A stretch of DNA of 64,000 nt from Nocardia australiensis (lineage in GTDB: Bacteria > Actinomycetota > Actinomycetes > Mycobacteriales > Mycobacteriaceae): positions 62,001-126,000 of the forward strand of contig NZ_JAJFZM010000004.1 in NCBI RefSeq assembly GCF_020733705.1, in the 5' to 3' direction. The translations under genes and the position numbers were made by a program. Below the pieces are notes generated by a model, which saw only the letters and a list, made by a program, of their open reading frames with translations, was not told the origin of the DNA and ran no database searches. Shown one piece after another: positions 16,630-24,567 of the stretch (the stretch's first letter is position 1; every line of letters starts with the position of its first letter).

Positions 16630-17600
16630 GAGCTAGACCGGGGCGAGGTCGTCGTGGCTATGGCCTCGCGGAGTTCGCGGACTTCGCTGATGCGACGGTG
16701 TCTGCTTGCCGCCGTTGCCAATCCTCGAAGTTCGGTGGCGATGCGGGTCGAGTACAGCCCGCGACTGTGGGTCAGCGAGTCCATTCCGATCTCGACGGCT
16801 TGTCGAGGGTCGCCGATCTTCATCGTGAGTGTCGCCAGGCGAATCTGGGAGAACGTATGCGACCGCGGGTACTCGGAGCTGTGGAGGTTGATCGCATCGG
16901 TGAGTCGCGGGGCAGCGACTTCGACCGAATCGAATGTCTCAGCCGCGATGGCGAGGGCCTTTCCGGTGCTCCCGAGATGCTCGGCGGTGTCGTAGTAGCA
17001 CATCCACGGGGGGTCGGTTTCGGGAGTGCGGATCGCGAGGAATTCGTCGGCGCGGGATACCTCGGCGAGGACCTCCTGGGTATGGCCCAGAGCTGCGAGG
17101 TAGCTGGGCGCGCATCGCGCTGAGCATGGCTCGAACTGTAGCCGACAGCCGATCGGATCGGACCTGCGCGAGTTCGATGAGCGACAGCGCGCCATCCGAG
17201 TCGTCGACGAAGGCTGATCGTCGCGCCATGTCGGCCAGCGTGCTCGCTCGCAGATTCCATGAGCCCGCAGTGTCTGCGCACCAGAGCGCGAACTGGAATC
17301 GTCGGTCGGCATCGGCGAGTACGCCGGCGTCGAAGGCGGTGTATCCGACGACGCTGCTGAGATTGCCTACCGATTCGAACAACGAGCGTCGGAGTTTGGC
17401 GCTGACGGTGCCGTTCACCATCGGGGCAAAGCGACGCAGGGCTTGTTCTGCGGACTCCGCCGAGGATTCACCACCGTGCAGATTCTCCGTGGACGCTGCT
17501 AGCTTCGTCGCGGCCCGAATCGCGTCTACCTCGGGCTTGCCCACGCGGCCGTGGTGGCGTGCGGTTGGACTCACGTCGGGGAACCCGACTGGATGAAGCG
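16626..17600 (-). pseudogene. XRE-type regulator with TPR region, truncated and frameshifted
   Basis: The C-terminal ligand/TPR region of an actinobacterial XRE-family regulator is split over two frames. The first has RRSLFESVGNLSSVVGYTAF, then AGSWNLRASTLADMARRSAF and RSDRLSATVRAMLSAMRA. From about 17105 the sense continues one base out of frame as SYLAALGHTQEVLAEVSRAD, PPWMCYYDTAEHLG and TFSQIRLATLTMKIGDPRQA. The N-terminal HTH domain is missing: the homology stops near 17600, at the end of the TetR gene. Two independent lesions make this a pseudogene. It was probably the regulator of the coupled APH-like gene. Confidence 0.75.
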
Positions 17601-17630
17601 ACTGGCTGAACGGGCTGAACAGGTTGACGG

Positions 17631-18215
17631 TCAGTGTGGGGTCGGGCTGATGGTCGCAGGGCTTGCGACGGTTCGGGTGGACTCGAGAAAGGTCCGGATG
17701 GCCGTATCCGCTGCCGCGCGGCCCTCTTCGCCGGTGATCGCGAGGTCGAACAGCAGTCCGCGGGCCATCGCCAGCGCCATCTGCGCCCGCAGCGCCGCCT
17801 CGTCCGGTTCGTGTCCTGCCCGGATGAACAGGGCGGTCAGCACCTCCCGCCATTGCTGGACCCACTGCCGCAGCGGCACCGCCCACGGTTTCCCCTGCAT
17901 GGCGGCCGCTGCCACCTCGAAGAACAGCGGGGCTACCAGCGTGGCTTCGTCGGCGATCCGGTCCCAGAACGCGTACGCGGCGTGGTAGGGGTCGGTGCTG
18001 GATTCGAGCAGGTCTGCCAGCACCAGATTCTGCCGGCCCCAGGTGGCAGCGACAACGGCCTCCAGCAGTCCGTCACGAGAACCGAAGTGGTAGTTCAGCA
18101 TTCGATGACTGGTGCCGACTCCCTCGGCTATTGTGCGCATACTCGTATCCCCGACACCGTTGGCTGCGAACCAGGCGACCACCCGTTCCAGCAGCGCCTT
18201 GCGGGCGGCGGTCAT
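17631..18215 (-). CDS. TetR-family regulator
   Basis: 194 residues. The N-terminal HTH is LLERVVAWFAANGVGDTSMR then TIAEGVGTSHRMLNYHFGSR, typical TetR. The C-terminal ligand domain is helical (YHAAYAFWDRIADEATLV, ALRAQMALAMARGLLFDLAI). The ATG at 18215 overlaps the stop of the upstream flavin monooxygenase (ATGA), so the two are co-translated. It probably represses this operon through the palindrome at 19898-19917. The C-terminus after ESTRTVASPA borders the truncated XRE gene and may be altered. Confidence 0.83.
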   Translation of the reverse strand: MTAARKALLERVVAWFAANGVGDTSMRTIAEGVGTSHRMLNYHFGSRDGLLEAVVAATWGRQNLVLADLLESSTDPYHAAYAFWDRIADEATLVAPLFFEVAAAAMQGKPWAVPLRQWVQQWREVLTALFIRAGHEPDEAALRAQMALAMARGLLFDLAITGEEGRAAADTAIRTFLESTRTVASPATISPTPH

Positions 18216-19732
18216 ACGGTCTGCCCGGTACCGGTGCAGGCGGCGGCCACGCGACGCGCCTCGGTGAGATCGCTGCCTCGATACGCCACATACCCGTCGG
18301 GCCGGATCAGCACATATCCCCCGCGCCGCAGACCGTATCTGTCGCGAGCCGAGCCGGTCGGATCGGTCTCGTCGTCGATCCGCACCTCGACTGTCCCGCC
18401 CACCGAACGCGGTGTATCCGGGGCCTCGTTCCGCATATCGTCCGAGTCGCATGCACCGAAATCGAGCAGGGTGAAATGGTCGACGCCGAACCGGTCGTGC
18501 ACTGTTCCGTCGGTGAGCGGGGCATCGGGTGCTCGATCGCCGTCGCGCGGGCCGCGCGTGTACGGCCATTCCCGGCCGCGGCGATAGCTGATGTCCAGCT
18601 GCGAATTCTGCAGGCTCGCTTGCCGGGCGGCTCCCGGAATACGAGACCCGTACCGGAGCATCGCATCACGCAGCGACCGCGCGACCGGATTGCGCAGCGC
18701 ATACAGCCGTCTGCGGCTCTCGACATCGCGGATGGTTGCCGCGGCGACGGTGCGCCGCTCGGTTTCGTATGCCGCAAGCAGATCTGTCGGCGCACCGCGT
18801 TCGACACGCGCCAGCCGCCACGCCAAGTCGACGGCGTCGTGGATACCGAGATTCATTCCCTGCCCCCCGAACGGCGGGAACACATGGGCCGCATCGCCTG
18901 CCAGAAACGCTCGGCCCTGGCGGTATGCGGCGGCAAGACCCACCCGGGTGCGATAAATCGACGTCCATCGCACTTCGGTGATCCGCGTCCGGCTCGGGCC
19001 GCGTTCGTCGAGAAGGGCTTGCAGCTCGGCCATACTCGGTCCGGGCGGCTCGTCCAGAGACTCGGCGTCGGTCATATCGGCGAATATGCGCCAGAGTTCG
19101 GCCGCCCCGGGCAGGCGCATGAGCATGAGGGGGCCGGCGGGTCCCAGCCACATTGCACTGTCCTGAAACGGCGGTCGCGCCTCGAGGACGATATCGGCCA
19201 GATAGTAGGTTTCACCTGTATCGCGGCCGACCAGGTCGATGCCCAGTTCCTCGCGGACCCGGCTGCGCGACCCGTCCGCACCGATCAACCACCCTGCCTG
19301 CACCACGCGACCATCGGCGAGCGTGACCTCGACAGCGGTATCATGCTGGGCCACCGTCTGCACCGGGGCGCCGGTCTCGATCTCGACGCCCGCGGTGCGC
19401 AAACGGTCACGCAGGATATCCTCCAGTCCGGATTGCGGAAGCACATAGGTGTAGGGGTACGGGCTCTGCGGGGGAACCCAGGCGAACCGCGAGAGTTCCG
19501 TATCACCCCGCATCATCGAGGCACCCGATAGCCGGTAGGCCACGCGTTCGATCTCTTCGGCCAGCCCGATACCCGCCAGCAACTCCATGGAACGTGCCTG
19601 TAAGCCGAGCGCTCGCGAGCTGCCGCTGAGCTGCGTGCGCCGCTCCAGCACGCGGCACACTTCTCCGTTCGCGGCGAGGACGAGCGCGGCGACCATCCCT
19701 GTCGGGCCGGCTCCGGCAACAAGAACACTCAT
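18212..19732 (-). CDS. Class A FAD-dependent aromatic monooxygenase
   Basis: 506-residue flavoprotein of the PHBH/aromatic-hydroxylase family, from the ATG at 19732 with aggaag upstream. FAD motifs: VLVAGAGPTGMVAALVLAAN (GxGxxG) at the N-terminus, GADGSRSRVREEL (DG motif), and FLAGDAAHVFPPFGGQGMNL (GD motif) near residue 275-300. A thioredoxin-like C-terminal domain ends RDRYGLRRGGYVLIRPDGYV. It should hydroxylate an aromatic or polyketide substrate using NAD(P)H and O2. Related enzymes act in polyketide tailoring and rifamycin or tetracycline inactivation; the sequence does not decide which. Confidence 0.87.
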   Translation of the reverse strand: MSVLVAGAGPTGMVAALVLAANGEVCRVLERRTQLSGSSRALGLQARSMELLAGIGLAEEIERVAYRLSGASMMRGDTELSRFAWVPPQSPYPYTYVLPQSGLEDILRDRLRTAGVEIETGAPVQTVAQHDTAVEVTLADGRVVQAGWLIGADGSRSRVREELGIDLVGRDTGETYYLADIVLEARPPFQDSAMWLGPAGPLMLMRLPGAAELWRIFADMTDAESLDEPPGPSMAELQALLDERGPSRTRITEVRWTSIYRTRVGLAAAYRQGRAFLAGDAAHVFPPFGGQGMNLGIHDAVDLAWRLARVERGAPTDLLAAYETERRTVAAATIRDVESRRRLYALRNPVARSLRDAMLRYGSRIPGAARQASLQNSQLDISYRRGREWPYTRGPRDGDRAPDAPLTDGTVHDRFGVDHFTLLDFGACDSDDMRNEAPDTPRSVGGTVEVRIDDETDPTGSARDRYGLRRGGYVLIRPDGYVAYRGSDLTEARRVAAACTGTGQTV

Positions 19733-19897
19733 GCTGTGCACTTCCTGTCTCATAGCGTGTTCGTGGGGCGGCGACCTGCCGACACTGCCCGTGTGCCCTG
19801 GCAGTCCGGCCGCAGCGGTACCCGATCTGTGTCATGACCGGCTCGACATCGGGTGCCGATGTCCGCGTTTATCCATTGGGGGGCTGCCACCACATGT

Positions 19898-19917
19898 GAT
19901 GTACCAAATGGTACATC
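19898..19917. promoter_or_regulatory. Palindromic operator, probably for the TetR/monooxygenase unit
   Basis: Perfect palindrome with 8-base arms GATGTACC and GGTACATC around AAAT, in the 447-base gap between the monooxygenase (start 19732) and the lipoprotein gene (20180). Size and symmetry fit a TetR dimer site. The rest of the gap shows no gene. Confidence 0.6.
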
Positions 19918-20179
19918 GCGTGATAGGTGCCGTCGAGCGCATTCCGGGGCGGACGGTATCGGCGCACGCCTTGTCGACGGCATGCCGATTCAGCCGTATG
20001 CGATCCCCTCGAACATCGAAGCTCCTGGGATGTCTGACATTTCGCCGCGTCGTGTCGTCGTTCTAGTGAGGCGGTCGAAACCCGATGGCTTCGTGACTGC
20101 CGAACTGCAACGCAACCGGGACCTCACGTCGCCGCGTCACTGAGGCATATCGGAAGTCCCCGCAAGTGAGGAGAAGATC

Positions 20180-20686
20180 ATGTCGCACCCGAAATCTTCG
20201 ATCAGGAGAATGGTCACCGCTGTGATCGGGGCCCTGGCCATCGGTGGTGGGCTCAGCGCCTGCGGCGCGGACAGCAGCGAAGCTGCCGGGCCGAAGCAGC
20301 GGGTCGAGATCATCGAGGCGGCCGCCCTGACAGATCAACTCGCAGCTCCGGACCTCGATAAGCCCGGTGCGAGTATCGGTGACCTGACCGTCTTCTCGGG
20401 CGGTATCCGGCAAGACGGTCGCGAGATCGGGCACGGTGGTGGGGCATGCCAGAACATCCATATCGAGGGTAACGAGATCACCATGCAATGTGTGCTCACC
20501 GCGCAGCTCGAACGGGGATCGCTGACCATGCAGGCGGTGTGGGTCCAGGGCGCGAGCCCGCTTGATATGGCGATTACCGGTGGTACCGGCGCATACCGTG
20601 GTGCGACCGGCACCGCTCGGTTCTGGGAAATCGGGACACCGGATGAGCGGATGCGCGCCGAGGTCACTCTGCTCACGCAGGAGTGA
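20180..20686 (+). CDS. Lipoprotein with allene-oxide-cyclase/dirigent-like barrel
   Basis: 168 residues. The signal sequence ends in a lipobox (GGGLSACG), so the mature protein should be a lipoprotein with acylated Cys28. The rest is beta-rich with the AOC-barrel pattern: IGDLTVFSGGIRQDGREIGH, GACQNIHIEGNEITMQCVLT, MAITGGTGAYRGATGTARFW and a final EVTLL strand. The GGTGxYxGAxG motif is the family hallmark. Function in bacteria is unknown; plant relatives bind oxylipins. An aggagaag site precedes the ATG. Confidence 0.75.
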   Translation: MSHPKSSIRRMVTAVIGALAIGGGLSACGADSSEAAGPKQRVEIIEAAALTDQLAAPDLDKPGASIGDLTVFSGGIRQDGREIGHGGGACQNIHIEGNEITMQCVLTAQLERGSLTMQAVWVQGASPLDMAITGGTGAYRGATGTARFWEIGTPDERMRAEVTLLTQE

Positions 20687-20828
20687 CCGGTCGGCGAGCA
20701 CCCCGGCCGAATATCTCCGCCGCTCGCATACGCCGATCCCGCAGCACTTCGAAATCCCGGCGTGCCACCGATTGTTTTGTAGGGCAACACAAAAAACCCG
20801 GACGACTCACCCAATTACCGAAAGATCT

Positions 20829-21317
20829 TTAATCGACCGAGCTCTCCAGCCATCGGCCATCCAACATGACGGTGCGTCCAGCGAATTCGTGGATTCCGTT
20901 CCAGACCTGGATGCGCTGGGGCTGCAGGTGCAGGTAGACGAACTTGCCCTCTGGATAGGTACGCGGATCCGTGGAAACCTTGGCGTAGCGCTCGGCAATG
21001 TCGTCGTCGATGTCGGTGACCTCGACAGTCGTAGCGCTGGCGTCAATCATTACGACGTCAGCGGTGTCGCCAAGAGCGACCCGAACCTGCGGGTGAGCCT
21101 TCGTGTTCATGACAGTCCTGCTGCTGGCGAAGGTCGCGGTGTACAGAACCGAGCCGTCCCAGACATAGGCGACCGGGATCAGATGCGCACCACGACCGTC
21201 GTTGCCGGTCGCCAGCCACATCTGGAAGCCGGATTCGAGCCGCTTGTGAGCATCGGCCTGGCGCTCGACCAGGCTGCGCGGAACCGGTACCGAGGCGAGT
21301 TCTTCGTCAGGGGGCAT
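20829..21317 (-). CDS. PPOX-class flavin/F420-binding protein
   Basis: 162 residues of the pyridoxamine-phosphate-oxidase-like split-barrel fold: MWLATGNDGRGAHLIPVAYV, LYTATFASSRTVMNTKAHPQ (phosphate-binding SxxxxN region) and VRVALGDTADVVMIDASATT. The family binds FMN or F420, and actinobacterial members often reduce F420-dependent substrates; the substrate is unknown. A gaaggag site precedes the ATG. A SnoaL-like gene lies 54 bases upstream on the same strand, and the pair may form an operon. Confidence 0.78.
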   Translation of the reverse strand: MPPDEELASVPVPRSLVERQADAHKRLESGFQMWLATGNDGRGAHLIPVAYVWDGSVLYTATFASSRTVMNTKAHPQVRVALGDTADVVMIDASATTVEVTDIDDDIAERYAKVSTDPRTYPEGKFVYLHLQPQRIQVWNGIHEFAGRTVMLDGRWLESSVD

Positions 21318-21371
21318 GACGACTTCTCCTTCGCAGTGACCTGGGTGTGAGTTCCCTTCCCTGTCGGGAGG

Positions 21372-21827
21372 CTAGTGGTCGTCCCAAGAGCCCTGTGGCG
21401 GTATGCCTGTCAGTGGGGTGGTGTCGAGGTATCGGGGCTCGAGGACGCGCTCGGTGAATTTCCAGCCATCCTGGGTGCGCTGGTAGCGATCGGAGAACAC
21501 GCCGTACATCACGACCGACCTGCCGTTGCGCTGGCGTCCGATCTCGAAAATATATTCCCGGCCGGACGCGGTGTCGCCGTCGAGCTGGATCGTGCCCGCA
21601 TGGGAGTTCTGCACCCAGAACTCCCATGCGGCCTGCATCCGTTCGATACCGGCACGGATCCCGTTCCGCCCTGTGAGCTCGACGTCAGCGAAGGGAATCC
21701 GCCATACCGCGTCGTTGGTGAACAGCGATGCGAAACGGTCATAGTCGCCGACCATGGTCGCGTCGAGGTGCTCGCCGCGCAGTGCCTCAATCTCGACGCG
21801 GTCAGCGATTGTCGCGAGGTCGCTCAT
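21372..21827 (-). CDS. SnoaL/NTF2-like protein
   Basis: 151 residues with the NTF2-like pattern: LATIADRVEIEALRGEHLDA, DYDRFASLFTNDAVWRIPFA, a conserved GRNGI loop, and the sheet ending GWKFTERVLEPRYLDTTPL. It resembles polyketide-cyclase/dehydrase-type or hydroxylase-beta-like NTF2 proteins. An ggagg site lies 6 bases before the ATG. It neighbours an ECF41-type sigma factor gene, whose own C-terminus is also SnoaL-like, so the two may share regulation. The catalytic role is unknown. Confidence 0.75.
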   Translation of the reverse strand: MSDLATIADRVEIEALRGEHLDATMVGDYDRFASLFTNDAVWRIPFADVELTGRNGIRAGIERMQAAWEFWVQNSHAGTIQLDGDTASGREYIFEIGRQRNGRSVVMYGVFSDRYQRTQDGWKFTERVLEPRYLDTTPLTGIPPQGSWDDH

Positions 21828-22010
21828 CTGTGTCCTCCATTATTTCGTGATGTGTCTGTATGACAGGACAGCCCGCGACGGGTGAGTGGTCACGACCGAT
21901 GGGCTGGATTCGTTCAGCACGGATCCCTATGGTGAACGGCGGTCGCCGCGCACGTGCGGCCGAGTTGGCTGACCGGTCGCGCACAGGGCTGTAGTTCACC
22001 GCTGACCAGA

Positions 22011-22907
22011 TCACGCGGATGATGATCGCCAGGGCCGCAGTTTCTCCGGATTCCGGATCGCCCATATGCGCGTGATCCGGCTCTCCGCGATATCGAAGGC
22101 GTAAACCGAGATGATGGTGCCGTCGAGCTGCGCCACTAGGCCGGGCCGGCCGTTCACAGTGCGCTCCAGCAGGGCTACCCGGGAGTTGTGCGGGATTTCT
22201 GCCCAGGCGCGGGCGATCTGCTCGCCGCCGTGGATCGGGTCGCGGAAAGCCGGAGCCAGGCCGCCGCTGTCAGCGGTCGCGGTGGCTGCCGGATCGAGCA
22301 GGCCGATCAGCGCCTCGATATTCTTCGCCTGCCACGCACATTTGAATTCCCGGACCACCTCGGCGTGCCCGGTGCTCGATGGGCCCCGCCGTGAGGTCTC
22401 GACGCGGCGACGGGCGCTCGAGGCGAGTTGCCGGCAGGCCGCAGGGGTGCGTCCGACGATCTCGGCGACCTCGGCGAATGAGTAGCGGAAAACATCGTGC
22501 AGGATCAATGCCACTCGTTCGGCGGGGGTCATGGAGTCCAGTACGACGAGAAAGGCCATGCTGATCGACTCATCGAGGGTGATCCGGTCGGCCGGATCCT
22601 CGGGGACAGAGCTGTCGAGCCATTCGGACCGGTCTGGTATCGGTTCCGGGATCCATTCACCGATATAGCGTTCGCGCCGGACGCGTGCCGAACCGAGCAG
22701 ATCGAGGCAGATCCGGCCGGCGACCCGTGTCATCCATGCCCCTGGCGTCGCCACCTCGCTTCGCTGCTGCTCGGACAGCGTGTACCAGCGCGCGTATGTT
22801 TCCTGCACCACATCCTCGGCCTCGGCCAGTGAGCCGAGCAGCCGGTAGGCGAGGTTGATCAGCGTCCGCCGCTCACCGATCACCGCGGGCAATTGTGGGT
22901 CGCTCAC
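22011..22907 (-). CDS. sigJ: ECF41-type RNA polymerase sigma factor with SnoaL C-domain
   Basis: 298 residues from the GTG at 22907 (gaaggag upstream). Region 2: LINLAYRLLGSLAEAEDVVQ, then ETYARWYTLS. Region 4: FLVVLDSMTPAERVALILHD, FAEVAEIVGRTPAACRQLAS. The linker includes the WIPEPIPDRSEWLDSS element. The last 120 residues form a SnoaL-like domain (ADSGGLAPAFRDPIHGGEQI) ending NPEKLRPW, as in ECF41/SigJ proteins, where this fused domain takes the place of an anti-sigma factor. Mycobacterial SigJ is linked to peroxide survival. A divergent FMN reductase with a possible ECF promoter is a plausible target. Confidence 0.85.
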   Translation of the reverse strand: MSDPQLPAVIGERRTLINLAYRLLGSLAEAEDVVQETYARWYTLSEQQRSEVATPGAWMTRVAGRICLDLLGSARVRRERYIGEWIPEPIPDRSEWLDSSVPEDPADRITLDESISMAFLVVLDSMTPAERVALILHDVFRYSFAEVAEIVGRTPAACRQLASSARRRVETSRRGPSSTGHAEVVREFKCAWQAKNIEALIGLLDPAATATADSGGLAPAFRDPIHGGEQIARAWAEIPHNSRVALLERTVNGRPGLVAQLDGTIISVYAFDIAESRITRIWAIRNPEKLRPWRSSSA

Positions 22908-22975
22908 AGGTGGCTCCTTCGGTCGATGGTCTCCAGCTGTATCGACGAATCAGCGGCACGAATTGTGAGGCGGCC

Positions 22976-23000
22976 TGACATTCCGGACAGCTGTGTCGTC
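22976..23000 (+). promoter_or_regulatory. Possible ECF41-type promoter
   Basis: TGACAT followed after 15 bases by CGTC, upstream of the FMN reductase (start 23041) and divergent from sigJ. ECF41 promoters are described as TGTCAC-like -35 and CGTC -10 elements, so the fit is partial. Offered only because the sigma factor gene is adjacent. Confidence 0.3.
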
Positions 23001-23040
23001 GAAAGGTGGTACCGCTGTCAGCCGAGCAGGAGTTTCGGAA

Positions 23041-23625
23041 ATGACCAAGATCGGCATCATCCTCGGTAGTACCCGGCCCAACCGTAAAGGCCCACAGGTC
23101 GCGCAGTGGGTCATGGACACGGCATCGCAACGCGGCGACGCCGAGTTCGAACTGATCGACCTGCGCGACCACCCGCTACCGCATCTGGACGAACCCATGC
23201 CGCCGATGTTCGGCCCGTCGGTGCATGCGCATACCCGCGCCTGGGCCGAGCGGATCGCCCCGTGCGACGGCTTCGTTGTGGTGACCCCGGAATACAACGG
23301 CGGCGTCCCCGGGGTATTGAAGAACGCCATCGACCACCTGTGCAGGGAGTGGACCGACAAGGCGGTCGGATTCGTCTCCTACGGCGTGAGCGGCGGCGCC
23401 CGCGCGGTGACGCAACTGCGGGTGGTGTGCGGCACGCTGGGCATGGCCGATGTGAGCCCTCCAGTGGAGGTCTCATTGCTCACCGATTTCGAGAACCACA
23501 CCACCTTCACACCGCGCGACCACCATGTCGCCGCCCTGAACAAGACGCTGGATCAGCTCATCGCCTGGAGCGCTGCGCTCGCGCCGCTGCGGGCTGGGGC
23601 CGAAACCGCTTTCGTCAGTTCCTGA
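23041..23625 (+). CDS. NAD(P)H-dependent FMN reductase
   Basis: Flavodoxin-like reductase of 194 residues: IGIILGSTRPNRKGPQVAQW (FMN phosphate loop, GSTRxxRxG), then FVVVTPEYNGGVPGVLKNAI (PEYNxxxP motif) near residue 80-95, and YGVSGGARAVTQLR. It should reduce FMN or quinones with NAD(P)H, likely as a soluble dimer. The ATG at 23041 has aggag 8 bases upstream. It is divergent from sigJ, and a truncated SnoaL-like gene follows 13 bases downstream, so it was probably part of a small operon under the ECF sigma factor. Confidence 0.85.
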   Translation: MTKIGIILGSTRPNRKGPQVAQWVMDTASQRGDAEFELIDLRDHPLPHLDEPMPPMFGPSVHAHTRAWAERIAPCDGFVVVTPEYNGGVPGVLKNAIDHLCREWTDKAVGFVSYGVSGGARAVTQLRVVCGTLGMADVSPPVEVSLLTDFENHTTFTPRDHHVAALNKTLDQLIAWSAALAPLRAGAETAFVSS

Positions 23626-23638
23626 GGAGATTCCCGAT

Positions 23639-23824
23639 ATGACCGAACCCAACGACTCCCGGTCCCGCACCGACCGCATCCAGGCGGATGACGCCGAGCT
23701 CCGCCGCCGAATCGACAAGTTGATCGAAGGGCTGCGAGCCAAAGATCTCGAAGCCCTGAAGCAGCTGTACGCCATCGACGTCGTCTCCTTCGATATCGAG
23801 CCGCCACTCCAGCATGTCGGGATG
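23639..23824 (+). pseudogene. Truncated SnoaL/NTF2-like gene
   Basis: Starts ATG 23639 after a gaggag site, giving ELRRRIDKLIEGLRAKDLEA and then LKQLYAIDVVSFDIEPPLQH. This is the first helix and strand of an NTF2-like domain. From about 23825 the frame runs on to 24058 without further resemblance and with a different, Arg-rich composition, so the gene is cut by a deletion or rearrangement. The rest of 23825-24182 shows no gene. It would have been co-transcribed with the FMN reductase. Confidence 0.6.
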
Positions 23825-24182
23825 GCCTGTCGACCACAGGTCACACTATGCCGTACAACGGATTACGCCCACGTAAGACGCCCTCCAATAGGTTCGGGCC
23901 GGAACTTATTGCGTTGCACGCGGTTTCGTCGACTCATGGCCGCGCCGGTCGGGCGATTATCAGTTGCCCGCCTCGTAGGCCGACACCTGATCGGTCGCGT
24001 GTGCGAACTCGGCCGACGGTGCCGGTGTGACAACGGTGCTCGAAACGCTCATGAATGAGTTGCCGGGGGAGTCGTTTGCCGATGGCTCAGGCCCGGCGTC
24101 GCGAGCCGTCTTGGATTCCGTTGACGAGCACCTATATTGATCGAAGGGCGAATGGCGTCCCCGTCGGCAGAAGGGAGACAGA

Positions 24183-24548
24183 ATGCGCAGGGCGATGTTC
24201 GGTGCGGCTGTTGTTGGAGTCGGTGTGCTGACGGTGGTTTCGGGTGGTGTGGCCACCGCGCAGCAGCCCGCCGAGGGCTCGTTGCAGGTGCAGGCGGTGA
24301 CCGGGCTGGATCGGCTGCCGGTGACCGGCTTGGACACGAGTGTCACGAGCTGCGCGGCCGGGCCTGTGCTGGCGACGCTGACCACCGGCCGGGACGGAAC
24401 CGTGACGCGCAACTTCCCCGATGGCTGCTACCGGGTGGAGGTCACGGCCGTTCCGGGCGGCTGTCAGTTGGGCAGCATCACGTACGTCCAGGTCGAGGTA
24501 CAGCCCGGCACCGCACCGGTCGCCGAGTTTCGGTTGCATTGCGCATAA
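24183..24548 (+). CDS. Small secreted protein, unknown
   Basis: 121 residues with a clear signal peptide (MRRAMFGAAVVGVGVLTVVS, cleavage near VATAQQ). The mature part of about 95 residues is beta-rich: TSVTSCAAGPVLATLTTGRD, FPDGCYRVEVTAVPGGCQLG, and VQVEVQPGTAPVAEFRLHCA. It carries four Cys that could form two disulfides. The pattern resembles a prealbumin/transthyretin-like strand domain, but I cannot assign a family. An agggaga site precedes the ATG. No neighbour points to a function. Confidence 0.7.
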   Translation: MRRAMFGAAVVGVGVLTVVSGGVATAQQPAEGSLQVQAVTGLDRLPVTGLDTSVTSCAAGPVLATLTTGRDGTVTRNFPDGCYRVEVTAVPGGCQLGSITYVQVEVQPGTAPVAEFRLHCA

Positions 24549-24567
24549 CCGGCCACGCTCGACGCCG

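Noticed and set aside
18131-19531. 466-codon plus-strand open frame
   Set aside because: Antisense to the flavin monooxygenase with clear FAD motifs; no ribosome site or recognisable domain.
20770-20800. TTTTGT...ACAAAA around 20775 as a terminator
   Set aside because: Arms do not pair cleanly (extra bases) and GC content is low; no reliable hairpin.
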